Assembly: GCA_963771715.1 (NCBI GenBank)
Contig: CAVYUQ010000007.1
Location: forward strand, 1 to 64,000
DNA from: JACVRW01 sp963771715
GTDB taxonomy: Bacteria; Actinomycetota; Thermoleophilia; Solirubrobacterales; Thermoleophilaceae
Length of the DNA stretch: 64,000 bases
Reading direction: 5' to 3'
Position numbers and translations under genes: made by a program. The notes beneath the pieces were generated by a model. The model had not been told where the DNA came from, did no database searches, and saw only the letters and a program-made list of their open reading frames with translations. Numbering within the stretch: the stretch's first letter is position 1; every line of letters starts with the position of its first letter. Positions 1 through 10,894 of this stretch are shown here, piece after piece.

Positions 1-401
1 CCAGTCCTGCGAGTCGGTGCCGCCGGCTCCGGCGTTCACGGTCACCACGGCGTCGCCCGAGTCGTACTCGCCCGAGAACAGCCGCGCCTCCTCGAGCTCG
101 GCCAGGCGCGACTCGATCGACGCGCGCGCCTCCTCGAGCTCGGCCGCCATCGACTCATCCTCCTGGGCGAGCTCCTCGAGCGTCTCCAGGTCCGCGATGT
201 CCGACTCGAGCGAGCGGAAGGTCTCGAGCCGGCGCCCGACGGAGGCGTGCTCGGCCGACACGGAGGCCGCGTGCTCCTGGTCGTCCCAGAAGCCGGGCGC
301 CTGCATCTCGCCCTCGAGCTCGGCTAGCCGAGCTTCCAGCGCGGCAGGGTCAAAGAGAGTCCGCGAGCAGCTTCAGCTGGCCGCGGAGGCCATTGACGTC
401 A

Positions 402-412
<11 letters not shown>
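1..412 (-). CDS. prfB: Peptide chain release factor 2, N-terminal part (runs off left edge)
   Basis: RF2 recognises UGA and UAA at the ribosomal A site and triggers release of the finished protein. Only the N-terminal part is present; the gene continues beyond base 1, so the GGQ motif is not in view. A 20-residue zero frame opens at ATG 412-410 and ends in TGA at 352-350. The +1 frame then reads DPAALEARLAELEGEMQAPG, a helical domain containing GFWDD, and VNAGAGGTDS at the edge, the start of the RF core. The start overlaps the last 11 bases of secA, so translation is probably coupled. The need for a +1 shift is the family's known autoregulation and is not a defect. Confidence 0.93.
349..355 (-). 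promoter_or_regulatory. Programmed +1 frameshift site of prfB (CTTTGAC)
   Basis: The minus strand reads CTT TGA C, with the leucine codon at 355-353 and an in-frame UGA at 352-350. A slip of one base on CTT gives GAC and continues into the RF2 body. The heptamer is identical to the shift site known from E. coli prfB. When RF2 is scarce the UGA is read slowly and the shift is favoured. The bases just upstream (GCGGACTCT) do not contain the AGGGGG-like internal Shine-Dalgarno element that stimulates shifting in E. coli. Confidence 0.9.
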
Positions 413-3268
<2,856 letters not shown>

Positions 3269-3324
3269 AGCGAGCCAACGGTAGCAAGGCTCACGGGCCC
3301 CGCTGCGCCGCCCAAAACCAGGAT

Positions 3325-3669
3325 TTACGCGGCGTGCTCCTGGGCGGCTGCCTTATGCGCCTCGCGGCGGGCGCGGCGCTTGTCGCGGTGCTTCTTGACC
3401 TGGCGCGCCAGGTCGTCGGCCATCAGGTTCACCGAGTGGCCCATGTCGTTCGAGCGCTTGCTCGACCTCAGGGTCACGCCCTTGAGCCGCAGCGCCCCCT
3501 CGGCCACCTGCGATTCGTCGGCACCAGGGGTGCGCTCCTCCCTGAGCTCGACGGTGAGCTCAGCCTGGGGCGAGACCTGTCGCGCAACCTTCCCCAGCTT
3601 CTTCTCCACACGCGAGAGAAGCTCCTCGTCCGCGCTTGCGCCGCCTCGACCCTTCATCTGGATGCGCAT
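3325..3669 (-). CDS. hpf: Ribosome hibernation promoting factor, short form (HPF/RaiA family)
   Basis: Binds the 30S decoding region in slow growth and silences or protects ribosomes. 114 residues; the RaiA fold is suggested by MRIQMKGRGG at the start, a central strand ending LRLKGVTLRSSK, and the basic helix LARQVKKHRDKRRARR. There is no C-terminal dimerisation domain, so it is the short type. The start at ATG 3669 was chosen because AGGAGG lies at the right distance upstream. It sits 56 bases before secA on the same strand and 59 bases after comF, the usual actinobacterial order. Confidence 0.88.
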   Translation of the reverse strand: MRIQMKGRGGASADEELLSRVEKKLGKVARQVSPQAELTVELREERTPGADESQVAEGALRLKGVTLRSSKRSNDMGHSVNLMADDLARQVKKHRDKRRARREAHKAAAQEHAA

Positions 3670-3728
3670 CTGCCCTCCTGGACCTTGGGACTCTCGATGA
3701 TAGGCCGCGCCCTTGCCGGTTTCCAGCA

Positions 3729-4364
3729 CTAGCGGCCGATCGTTCTCGCAAATACCAACGCGGCGACCTCCACGCACCCCGCCGCCCTCAGCGCGGCGGC
3801 GCATACGGCGAGCGTGGCGCCGGTCGTGGCGACGTCGTCCACGAGCACGGCGCGCTCCGGCGCGGGCGCGCACAGCCCCACGCTCCCGGCCGGACCGGCA
3901 CGCCGCTCGGCGCGGCCGCGGCCCACCTGCGTGGCGGCCGACCCCGTGCGCGCGAGACACTCGACGACCGCGAGCCCGGCCCTGCGTGCGAGCGCATCCG
4001 CGATCAGCCGAGCCTGGTTGTAGCCGCGCCGCCGGAGCCGGCGCGGATGAAGCGGGACGGGCACGAGCAGCGGCCGCGACGCGGCATGCCGGGCGCCGAG
4101 CAGCTCGGCGGGTGCGTTCGCCGCGATCTGCGCGGCCATCGTGTCCGCCACCGCGGTCGCCCCACGGAACTTCAGCGCGCGGACCAGGTCACGGGCGGGG
4201 CCGGTGTAGGCCACGGGGGCCCAGACCCGTACGCCGCAGAGCGGCACCGGGTCGGGCGCCAGCCGTCGCAGCAGGCGGCGGCAGCCGCCACACAGCGGCT
4301 CCCTCCTGCGCGCCACGCCACCGCAGCCCCAGCAGAGCGGCGGAACCAGCATCGAAGTGAGCAT
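3729..4364 (-). CDS. comF: ComF family phosphoribosyltransferase-like protein
   Basis: ComF proteins have a zinc ribbon followed by a type I phosphoribosyltransferase fold and are linked to DNA uptake in competent bacteria; their substrate is unknown. Here the N-terminus carries CWGCGG and CGGCRR, two Cys pairs for zinc, and the C-terminal part has the PRPP loop VLVDDVATTGAT. A conserved RRRGYNQARLIA motif lies between. 211 residues from ATG 4364; an in-frame ATG at 4352 is an alternative, and neither has a clear Shine-Dalgarno sequence. No other competence gene is in the window, so the family assignment is secure but the role is not. Confidence 0.88.
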   Translation of the reverse strand: MLTSMLVPPLCWGCGGVARRREPLCGGCRRLLRRLAPDPVPLCGVRVWAPVAYTGPARDLVRALKFRGATAVADTMAAQIAANAPAELLGARHAASRPLLVPVPLHPRRLRRRGYNQARLIADALARRAGLAVVECLARTGSAATQVGRGRAERRAGPAGSVGLCAPAPERAVLVDDVATTGATLAVCAAALRAAGCVEVAALVFARTIGR

Positions 4365-4414
4365 GGAGGCATCCGGCCGACGGGTGGGCGCGGCATTGCG
4401 ACAATCCCGTGCCA

Positions 4415-5257
4415 GTGACGCACCCGCACATCCAGTGGTTCGCCGATCCGGCCGTGCTGGCGCCGATCGCCCTGATGGTCTGGATCTACGTCCGGCGCTT
4501 CCGAGCGGTCCGCGCCGAGGCCGGAGGAGGCGCGGCACGCGGCGCCGGCCCGCTCCAGGCGATCGCGTTCGGCGGCGCCGTGCTCGCGCTGCTCGCGGCG
4601 CTCGTGTCGCCGATCGACGGGCTCGGGTCCGACTACCTCTTCTCCGCGCACATGCTCCAGCACGTGCTGCTGGGCGACATCGCGCCGCTGCTGCTGTTGC
4701 TGTCGCTGTCGCGAGTGATCATGCGTCCCGCCACGCGCAGGCTCGCGCGCGTGGAGAGGGCGCTGGGCCCGCTCGCCAGCCCCTGGATCGCGATCGCGAT
4801 CTGGCTCGGGGTCATGTACCTCTGGCACGTGCCGGCGCTCTACGACGCGGCCGCCGAGCACCCGCTCCTGCACGCGCTCGAGCACCTCTCGTTCTTCGCG
4901 GCCGGCGTGGCGCTCTGGTGGCCGCTCGTCCAGCCCGTGCCGATGCGCAACGCGCTCACCGGCCTCCAGCCGCTCGCCTACATCGCCCTCGCCAAGGGCG
5001 GCCTAGCCGCGCTCGGCCTCTTCCTGGCGTGGAGCTCGACCGCCCACTACCCCTGGTACGAGGACACCCCGCGAATCTGGGGCCTGACCCCGGTCGAGGA
5101 CCAGAACGTGGCGGGCGTGATCATGATGGTCGAGCAGTCGCTGACGCTCGTGCTCGTGATGGTCTGGGTGTTCGTGAGGATGCTGGCCCGCTCGGAGCAG
5201 GAGGAGCTGCGGCGGGAGCGCCTCGAGGAGGCGCAGCTGACGGCGCTGGACGGCTGA
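4415..5257 (+). CDS. ctaG: Cytochrome c oxidase assembly protein, CtaG (caa3) family
   Basis: Polytopic membrane protein of the Caa3_CtaG family, needed for maturation of aa3/caa3 oxidase, probably in copper delivery. About seven hydrophobic segments are visible, for example VLAPIALMVWIYV and SLTLVLVMVWVFVRML. Conserved features include SPIDGLGSDYLFSAHMLQH and WLGVMYLWHVPALYDAA, with several membrane-embedded His residues. The GTG at 4415 is preferred because GACAAT ends nine bases before it, the spacing of a leaderless promoter. GTG 4409 is the alternative. Divergent from comF. No oxidase subunit lies in the window. Confidence 0.85.
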   Translation: MTHPHIQWFADPAVLAPIALMVWIYVRRFRAVRAEAGGGAARGAGPLQAIAFGGAVLALLAALVSPIDGLGSDYLFSAHMLQHVLLGDIAPLLLLLSLSRVIMRPATRRLARVERALGPLASPWIAIAIWLGVMYLWHVPALYDAAAEHPLLHALEHLSFFAAGVALWWPLVQPVPMRNALTGLQPLAYIALAKGGLAALGLFLAWSSTAHYPWYEDTPRIWGLTPVEDQNVAGVIMMVEQSLTLVLVMVWVFVRMLARSEQEELRRERLEEAQLTALDG

Positions 5258-5318
5258 CCCGTGCGGCGCGCGAGCCGCAGGGCCGGCCGGGCCGAACGAC
5301 GGGCATTCACGGGGGACC

Positions 5319-5357
5319 TATCTGAGTTGACCGCGTATATCGCGGCTAACCCAGATA
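5319..5357. terminator. Bidirectional hairpin between convergent ctaG and ugp
   Basis: Two 17-base arms with two mismatches flank the loop TATAT; the inner part is CCGCG/CGCGG and the outer part TATCTG/CAGATA. It lies midway between two convergent stop codons. There is no long T-run, so it would have to act as a U-poor terminator or as an RNA end stabiliser. Confidence 0.65.
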
Positions 5358-5389
5358 ACCCCACCTCCTTCACCGCCCGCTGTAAGCGC

Positions 5390-6742
5390 TCAGCCCTCTA
5401 GCACCGCCCCGTCCGGGATCGCCTCCGGGCCCTCGACACGGACCCGGCCGCGCACCACCACGTCCGCCCCGAAGCGCACGTCGCCCTCGACCTCCAGGCG
5501 CTCCGCCTCGACCAGCGAGGGCGGGCCCGCCGGGAAGCGCTCCTCGAAGTCGCGCAGCAGCTTGAAGTCGCCCGACAGCTCCACCAGCGGCGCCGCCTCG
5601 CGTCCGGGAGCGAGCCTGACGGTCCAGTCGTCCGCCAGCACATACACGTCCGAGCGGACCACCAGCAGCTGGTTGGCGGTCTTGACCGGCACGAAGCGTG
5701 CCTTCGGCACGTGCACGGCAGCTCCGCCCTCGAAGACGCCTATCGCCGCGCCCATCGCGGTCTCGAGCTGGAGCACCTCGGGCGAGGACGGGTCGGTCGG
5801 GTCGACCGTCTTCCTGTTGACGATCATCGGCAGCCCGAGCACTCCGTCGCGCTCGTCGAGCGCGCGCCCCAGCGCCCTGAGGTTCACCCAGATGTTGTTC
5901 GCGTTGAAGAAGCGGTGCCGCTCGATGTCCTCGAACGCGTCCTGGTCCTCGTCCGGCACCTGAGCGCTCTCGCGCAGCACCAGACCGCCGTCGTCGGTGC
6001 GCAGTGCGAGGTGACCGCCCTTTCGGTCCGCCGGCGTCCGGTCCACCACCTCGGCGACGAACGGGAGCTCCTCGCGCGCGAACCACGTCAGGATGCGCGG
6101 CTCCAGCACGGCTCCGAGGTTGTCCGAGTTCGACAGGAAGACGTACTCGTACCCGCGCTCGAGCAGCGTGTCGAGCATGCCCGACGTGGCGAGCGACGTG
6201 TACACGTCGCCGTGACCGGGCGGCGCCCACTCGAGCGACGGATCCTTCTCCCACGCGACCGGCTCCAGAGTGTCGGCGAGCAGCTTCGGGACCTTGCCCT
6301 GGACGAAGTCGAGCGGCACCCCCTCGATCTCGAGCTCGGGGTACCTCTCCAGCGCTTCCAGGGTGTCGTCGCGGGTCGCGAAGCTGTTCATCAGGAGGAG
6401 CGGGATCTCGGCGTCGTGCTGCGCCCGCAGATGCAGCACCTGGCGCACGATCACGTCGAGGAAGGTCTGGCCGTCCTTCACCTCCAGCAGCGACTTCGCC
6501 TTCCTCATGCCCATGCTCGTGCCTAGGCCTCCGTTGAGCTTGAGCACGACGACGCGCTCGAGGGCGGAGGGGTCCGCCTCCGGCAGGTCCTCGGCGCTCG
6601 GCACGTCGGTGAGCGGCTCGAGCTCCGACTCGGGCAGCGTGCCCTCGTCGCCCTCGCGCAGGAGCCCCTCGTAGTGCTCGAACGTGTCGATCGCGATCTG
6701 CGGCAGCCCCTCCCCCCGCATCTTCTCCGTGGCCGCGCTCAC
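5390..6742 (-). CDS. UTP-glucose-1-phosphate uridylyltransferase, eukaryote-type UDPGP family
   Basis: Makes UDP-glucose from UTP and glucose-1-phosphate. 450 residues. The nucleotide loop is LNGGLGTSMGMRK at residues 70-81, with MNSFATRDDTLEAL, PPGHGDVY and FFNANNIWVNL further on and a short beta-helix-like C-terminus. These are signatures of the UDPGP family of eukaryotic UGPases and some actinobacteria, not of bacterial GalU. An N-acetylglucosamine-1-phosphate uridylyltransferase of the same family is a less likely alternative. The product would feed the UDP-glucose dehydrogenase and glycosyltransferases of the 21-46 kb locus. Confidence 0.85.
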   Translation of the reverse strand: MSAATEKMRGEGLPQIAIDTFEHYEGLLREGDEGTLPESELEPLTDVPSAEDLPEADPSALERVVVLKLNGGLGTSMGMRKAKSLLEVKDGQTFLDVIVRQVLHLRAQHDAEIPLLLMNSFATRDDTLEALERYPELEIEGVPLDFVQGKVPKLLADTLEPVAWEKDPSLEWAPPGHGDVYTSLATSGMLDTLLERGYEYVFLSNSDNLGAVLEPRILTWFAREELPFVAEVVDRTPADRKGGHLALRTDDGGLVLRESAQVPDEDQDAFEDIERHRFFNANNIWVNLRALGRALDERDGVLGLPMIVNRKTVDPTDPSSPEVLQLETAMGAAIGVFEGGAAVHVPKARFVPVKTANQLLVVRSDVYVLADDWTVRLAPGREAAPLVELSGDFKLLRDFEERFPAGPPSLVEAERLEVEGDVRFGADVVVRGRVRVEGPEAIPDGAVLEG

Positions 6743-6775
6743 CGGCCCGATCCTAGAGCGGTTACCGTGCCCTCC

Positions 6776-7249
6776 GTGATCACCACAGTCACCGAGGACG
6801 ACCTACCCGAGCTGCTGCCGCTGATACGCGGCTACTGCGACTTCTACGAGGTCGCGCCCTCCGACGACGAGTTGCTCGCCATGTCGCGCACGCTGATCGC
6901 GGACCCCGAGCTGGAGGGGCTTCAGCTCATCGCGCGCGACGAAGACGGCAACGCGGTGGGCTTCGCCACGATCTTCTGGACCTGGACCACGCTGAGCGCC
7001 TCGCGCCTTGGGGTGATGAACGACCTCTTCGTGGTGGCGGACGCACGCGGCAGCGGATACGCGGACGCGCTGATCGCAGAGTGCGCCGAGCGCTGCCGGC
7101 AGCGCGGCGCCACCTCGCTCGACTGGCAGACCGCCCACGACAACACGCGCGCGCGGGCGGTCTACGAGCGCGTCGGCGCGACCCGCGACGAGCGCTGGCT
7201 CGACTACTCGCTGGCCGTGGAGCCGGGCGCGACCACGCCGGACTCGTAG
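6776..7249 (+). CDS. GNAT family N-acetyltransferase
   Basis: Predicted acetyl-CoA-dependent acetyltransferase of unknown substrate. 157 residues. The GNAT core is visible as VMNDLFVVADARGSGYADAL (strand 4 and the acetyl-CoA loop, here R-G-S-G-Y) and NTRARAVYERVGA near the end. The GTG at 6776 is chosen because TACCGT ends seven bases before it; the earlier GTG at 6767 lies inside that hexamer. The 3' end overlaps the convergent response regulator by 46 bases. Confidence 0.83.
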   Translation: MITTVTEDDLPELLPLIRGYCDFYEVAPSDDELLAMSRTLIADPELEGLQLIARDEDGNAVGFATIFWTWTTLSASRLGVMNDLFVVADARGSGYADALIAECAERCRQRGATSLDWQTAHDNTRARAVYERVGATRDERWLDYSLAVEPGATTPDS

Positions 7250-7881
7250 GCCAGCACCACCGCCTGGACGCGGTCGCGCACGCCGAGCTTCATCAGCACG
7301 CGCGCCACGTGGGTCTTGACGGTGGTCTCGGAGACGATCAGCTCCGCGGCGATCTCGGCGTTCGACATCCCCCGTGCGATCAGCTTGAAGACCTCGAGCT
7401 CGCGCGGGGTGAGCTCGTCGAGCTCCGCCGGCGCGCTCTGCTTCGCGACCGCTCCGCGCGAGAACTCGTGGATCAGCCGCTTCGTCACCGACGGCGCCAG
7501 CAGCGCGTCGCCCTCGGCGACCACGCGGATGCCGTCCACGAGCTGCTCCGCGGGCACGTCCTTCAGCAGGAAGCCGCTGGCGCCGGCGCGCAGCGCGTCG
7601 TAGACGTACTCGTCGAGGTCGAAGGTGGTGAGCATGAGCACCCGCGGGGCACCCTCGCCGCCGCCGTTCGCGATCAGCCGCGTGGCCTCGATCCCGTCCA
7701 TCTCGGGCATGCGGATGTCCATCAGGACGACATCGGGCTTGAGGCGCCGTACGCTGTCCACGGCCTGCGTGCCGTCGGCGCACTCCCCGACCACCTCGAT
7801 GTCATCCTCGGCTTCGAGGATCATCCGGAAGCCCGCGCGGATCAGCGCCTGGTCGTCGACGAGGAGGACCCGGATGCTCAT
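7204..7881 (-). CDS. NarL/FixJ family response regulator
   Basis: Two-component transcription regulator. 225 residues: receiver domain at about 1-120 with acidic pair D9-D10, phosphoacceptor D55 in LMDIRMPEMDG and the switch lysine in FLLKDVP; LuxR-type helix-turn-helix at about 155-215 (LTPRELEVFKLIARGMSNAE, then SETTVKTHVARVLMKL). The ATG overlaps the stop of the upstream sensor kinase by four bases, so it is the last gene of a three-gene operon. By position its likely target is the divergent ABC exporter operon at 10.4 kb. Confidence 0.93.
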   Translation of the reverse strand: MSIRVLLVDDQALIRAGFRMILEAEDDIEVVGECADGTQAVDSVRRLKPDVVLMDIRMPEMDGIEATRLIANGGGEGAPRVLMLTTFDLDEYVYDALRAGASGFLLKDVPAEQLVDGIRVVAEGDALLAPSVTKRLIHEFSRGAVAKQSAPAELDELTPRELEVFKLIARGMSNAEIAAELIVSETTVKTHVARVLMKLGVRDRVQAVVLAYESGVVAPGSTASE

Positions 7882-9089
7882 GCCGGGACCTTCCCGGCCC
7901 CGGTGCTAGACAGCTCGGCTCCAGGGACGAGTGGCCGCGTGGGAAGCCGCGCGCGCACGGCGAAGCCGCCTCCGCGCCGCCGCCCCGCCTGCACGATCCC
8001 GCCGTAGAGAGCGGCCCGCTCGCGCATGCCCAGGAGACCATGGCCGCCGCCAGCCTCGCTCAGCTCGTAGCCGTCGCGCGGCCCCTCGCCGTCGTCCTCG
8101 ATGCTGAGCACCACCTCGTTCGGCTCGTAGGCGACCGTGACGAGCGCCTGCGCGCTGCCGGCGTGCTTCAGCGAGTTGGTGAGGGCCTCCTGGACGATGC
8201 GGTATGCCGCGAGGTCGATGCCGGCCGGAAGGGCCACCGGAGCGCCCGACACGCGCAGCTCCAGCCGCAGGCCCGCTGCACGCGCGCGCCGCGCGAGCTC
8301 GTCCAGGCGCGCGATGCTGGGCGGGCCGGAGAGAGCCTCGCCGTCCCCGCGCCGCACCGGCCCGAACAGCTGGCGGATCTCGGCGAGCGCCTCGCGGCCC
8401 GTGCGCTCGATCAGCGAGGCCACCTCCACCGCCTGCAGGGGGTTCTTGTCGAGCACCCTCCGTGCGGCTGCGGCCTGCACGACCATCACGCTGAGGTGGT
8501 GCGCGAGCACGTCGTGCAGCTCACGCGCGATGCGGCTGCGCTCGACCGCGATCGCGCGGCGCTCGTCCTCCTCGCGCGCGTGCTCGGCGCGCTCGGCCTT
8601 CTCGGCCAGCTCGCGCGCGAGCATCGTGTGGTTGCGAATCGTCCTACCGGCGAGCCACGGGAGGATCCAGAAGAACGTGACCGGGAAGAAGACGTCATGC
8701 GGGTCGAAGCTGAACGCGAGCGCGATGATCGCGAGCGCCCCAAGCCCGAACACGTGGATGCTGCGGGGACCGTGAACGTGGCGGCCCACGGCGTAGGCCG
8801 CGCTCACCATCATCAATACGGCCGCGAAGGTGTCGGGGGGCTTGGTGAGCCAGAAGCCCATCACGCCCAGGCCCGCGATCACCGCCACCATCGGCACGAG
8901 GGGCTGCGTGCGCCGCCAGATGAACGTGAACGCGAGCCCGACCAGGACCGCGATGTTCAGCCACAGCGGCCCCCTGAGGTTCGAGTTCGCCGACATGTCG
9001 ACGACGGCCACGGCGGCGAGGAAGACCACGAACAGCCGGTCGAGCGCGCGCCAGTTGCGCTCGCTCAGGGCCCGTAGCCGGCGGCGCAT
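7878..9089 (-). CDS. Sensor histidine kinase, HisKA_3 (NarX/DesK-like) type
   Basis: Membrane sensor kinase paired with the regulator downstream. 403 residues. About four to five hydrophobic segments occupy residues 18-150, followed by a coiled linker (ELAEKAERAEHAREEDERR). The dimerisation domain is ERSRIARELHDVLAHHLS with the phosphoacceptor at H192. The ATPase domain has an N box QEALTNSLKHA and a G1 box IEDDGEGP. All catalytic motifs look intact. The start ATG shares one base with the stop of the second kinase gene upstream (TGATG). Confidence 0.93.
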   Translation of the reverse strand: MRRRLRALSERNWRALDRLFVVFLAAVAVVDMSANSNLRGPLWLNIAVLVGLAFTFIWRRTQPLVPMVAVIAGLGVMGFWLTKPPDTFAAVLMMVSAAYAVGRHVHGPRSIHVFGLGALAIIALAFSFDPHDVFFPVTFFWILPWLAGRTIRNHTMLARELAEKAERAEHAREEDERRAIAVERSRIARELHDVLAHHLSVMVVQAAAARRVLDKNPLQAVEVASLIERTGREALAEIRQLFGPVRRGDGEALSGPPSIARLDELARRARAAGLRLELRVSGAPVALPAGIDLAAYRIVQEALTNSLKHAGSAQALVTVAYEPNEVVLSIEDDGEGPRDGYELSEAGGGHGLLGMRERAALYGGIVQAGRRRGGGFAVRARLPTRPLVPGAELSSTGAGKVPA

Positions 9090-10280
9090 CAGCCCTCCTC
9101 CTCCAGCGGCAGGCGCGCCCTCAGGCGGAAGCCGTCCTCCACGCGCTCGGCGCGCAGGTGCCCTCCGTACAGGTCCACGCGATCGCTGAGTCCGGGCAGC
9201 CGCTCAGAGCCTCCGCCCTCGCGGTCGTCGCTCACCTGGAGCTTCAGCTCGTCGGCCTCGTAGCGGAGCAGCACCTCGGCGCTGCCCGCGCCGCGCTCGG
9301 CTGCCGCCTCGAGCGCGTCCTCGACCACGCGGTAAGCGGTCAGGTCGACGCCCGTGGTGAGCGGGCGGCGGCTGCCCTCGACTCGGAGTGCCACCTCGAG
9401 GCCGCCGTCGCGGTTTCGCTCCACCAGCGCCTCCAGCCTCGCGAGGCCCGGCTGGGGAGCGAGCTCGAGGCCGTCGACCGTCGCGGCGCAGCACCCCGAG
9501 CAGGCGGCGCATCTCGGTGAGCGCGTCACGGCCCGTCTCCTCGACAGCCGCGAGGGCGGTCCCCGCGCGCACGAGGTCGCCGGAGTCGATCATGCGCGGA
9601 ACCGTCTCGGCCTGCACGACCATCGCGCTCAGCCCGTTCGCCACGAGCGTCTGGAGCTCCGCCGCGATCCGGCCGCGCTCGTCCTCGACCGCGCCCCGTG
9701 CCCGCTCCACCCGCTCGAGCTCGGCGCGCTCGGCCTTCTCGCGCAGCTCGGCCTGGAGCAGGACGCGGCTGCGCAGCGCGCGCCCCGCGAGGGTCGGCAG
9801 ACCGAACAGGAACAGCGCCCAGAAGCTGTCCTCGATCTCGAGGCCTCCCTCGACGAGGAGGGTGGTCATCATGCCGACCGCCAGGACGGCGGCCGCGGCC
9901 GGGAAGCGGTTCGCCGGCGCGTAGCGGCCGATCGAGTAGAAGAGCAGGATCACGGCGACGAACGGCGCGGTGCTGTTCGTGGTCAGGAAACCGTCGAGGG
10001 CAGCCTGGATCAGCGCCGGCACGACGAAGATCGCGGCGGCGAGCAGCGGGTCGCGCCGGCGGAACGCGAGGGCCGAGGCGGCGATCACGCCGGCCGCGAT
10101 CGTGATCGCGCGGTTGTGGCCCTCCGAGTCGACCGATGAGAGCTCGATCACGGACGCCACGACGAACAGCGCCGCGAGCGCCACGTCGACCCTGAACGGG
10201 TCCACCGCGCCGATTCGCGCGCGCACTGATTCCAGCCTCTTCACGACACCCAACTTAACCCTGACCACGGCCATCGGCAT
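9089..10280 (-). CDS. Degenerate sensor kinase paralogue (no phosphoacceptor His; frame break)
   Basis: Same architecture as the neighbouring kinase: several membrane segments, coiled linker, HisKA_3-like and HATPase-like domains. The position of ELHD is occupied by ELQT in GRIAAELQTLVANGLSAMV, so the phosphoacceptor histidine is missing. The N-box region reads VVEDALEAAAERG in place of QEALTNSLKHA, and the G1 box is SDDREGGG, so ATP binding is doubtful too. A one-base frame change at about 9476-9483 (one extra base) splits the gene after EMRRLLGVLRRD. The start at ATG 10280 (MPMAVVRV) is uncertain; ATG 10274 is possible. It may be a sensory pseudokinase that pairs with the active kinase. Confidence 0.75.
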
Positions 10281-10304
10281 CGTCCGCCGCGACGATCGCG
10301 CGTC

Positions 10305-10408
10305 ATCCCCAAGGAGGATGCCGCACCCCGGATGATCGTCCCTCACGGGGACTCAAGATCGCCGTACAGGCCGACGCGACAAGGCCGCTTCGCCGGGAGT
10401 CTTGTCGC
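10305..10408. promoter_or_regulatory. Divergent regulatory region with nested dyads upstream of the ABC exporter operon
   Basis: Between the divergent kinase and SRPBCC genes are several inverted repeats: GACGATC/GATCGTC arms, a CATCC/GGATG dyad, and GCGACAAG (10376-10383) mirrored by CTTGTCGC (10401-10408) immediately before the SRPBCC start. GGGAG at 10395-10399, the likely Shine-Dalgarno element, lies in the loop of the last repeat. Binding of the response regulator here is inference from position. Confidence 0.4.
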
Positions 10409-10409
10409 C

Positions 10410-10868
10410 ATGGCCAACTGGACCGCGACAACCACCACCAATGCAACCCCCGAGCAGATCCTCGAGGTGCTCACACACCCCGAGGAGATCCGGCGCTGGT
10501 CGCCGGTCGACTTCGACGTCGACGAGTTCAATGCCGTGCGGCTCGCCGCCGGCACCCGCGCGCGGGTGACCGGCAAGGTCGCCGGGGTGCGAGTGGGCTT
10601 CGACGTGGAGGTCCACGCCGCCGACGAGCAGCTGCTCGAGCTGTCGGCGGATGGTCCGGTCGGTCTCGACGTGCGCTACGAGCTGGCTCCCGCTGACGCG
10701 GGCTCCGAGCTCTTCGCGTCCGTCTCGCTCCGTCGCGGCGGCGGCATCACCGGCCGTCTCGTCGCGAACGCGACCGCCGCGCTGCTGTCGGCCGGCGTCC
10801 TCGACGGAGCCGCGGGCCGGATCGCCCGGGCCGCGGAGCGCCAGCCGGCGCTCGCCCTCGCAGCATGA
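10410..10868 (+). CDS. SRPBCC (CoxG/polyketide cyclase-like) family protein
   Basis: Small START/Bet v1-fold protein of 152 residues, of a kind that binds hydrophobic ligands. MANWTATTTTNATPEQILEV is the typical first strand and helix; HPEEIRRWSPVDF is the conserved loop. ATG 10410 is chosen over the longer frame because homologous folds start at this strand and GGGAG lies ten bases upstream. First gene of an operon with the ABC ATPase and permease. Its job there, perhaps ligand capture, cannot be read from the sequence. Confidence 0.78.
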   Translation: MANWTATTTTNATPEQILEVLTHPEEIRRWSPVDFDVDEFNAVRLAAGTRARVTGKVAGVRVGFDVEVHAADEQLLELSADGPVGLDVRYELAPADAGSELFASVSLRRGGGITGRLVANATAALLSAGVLDGAAGRIARAAERQPALALAA

Positions 10869-10894
10869 CCTCAAACCCAACGAAGGAGATCACC

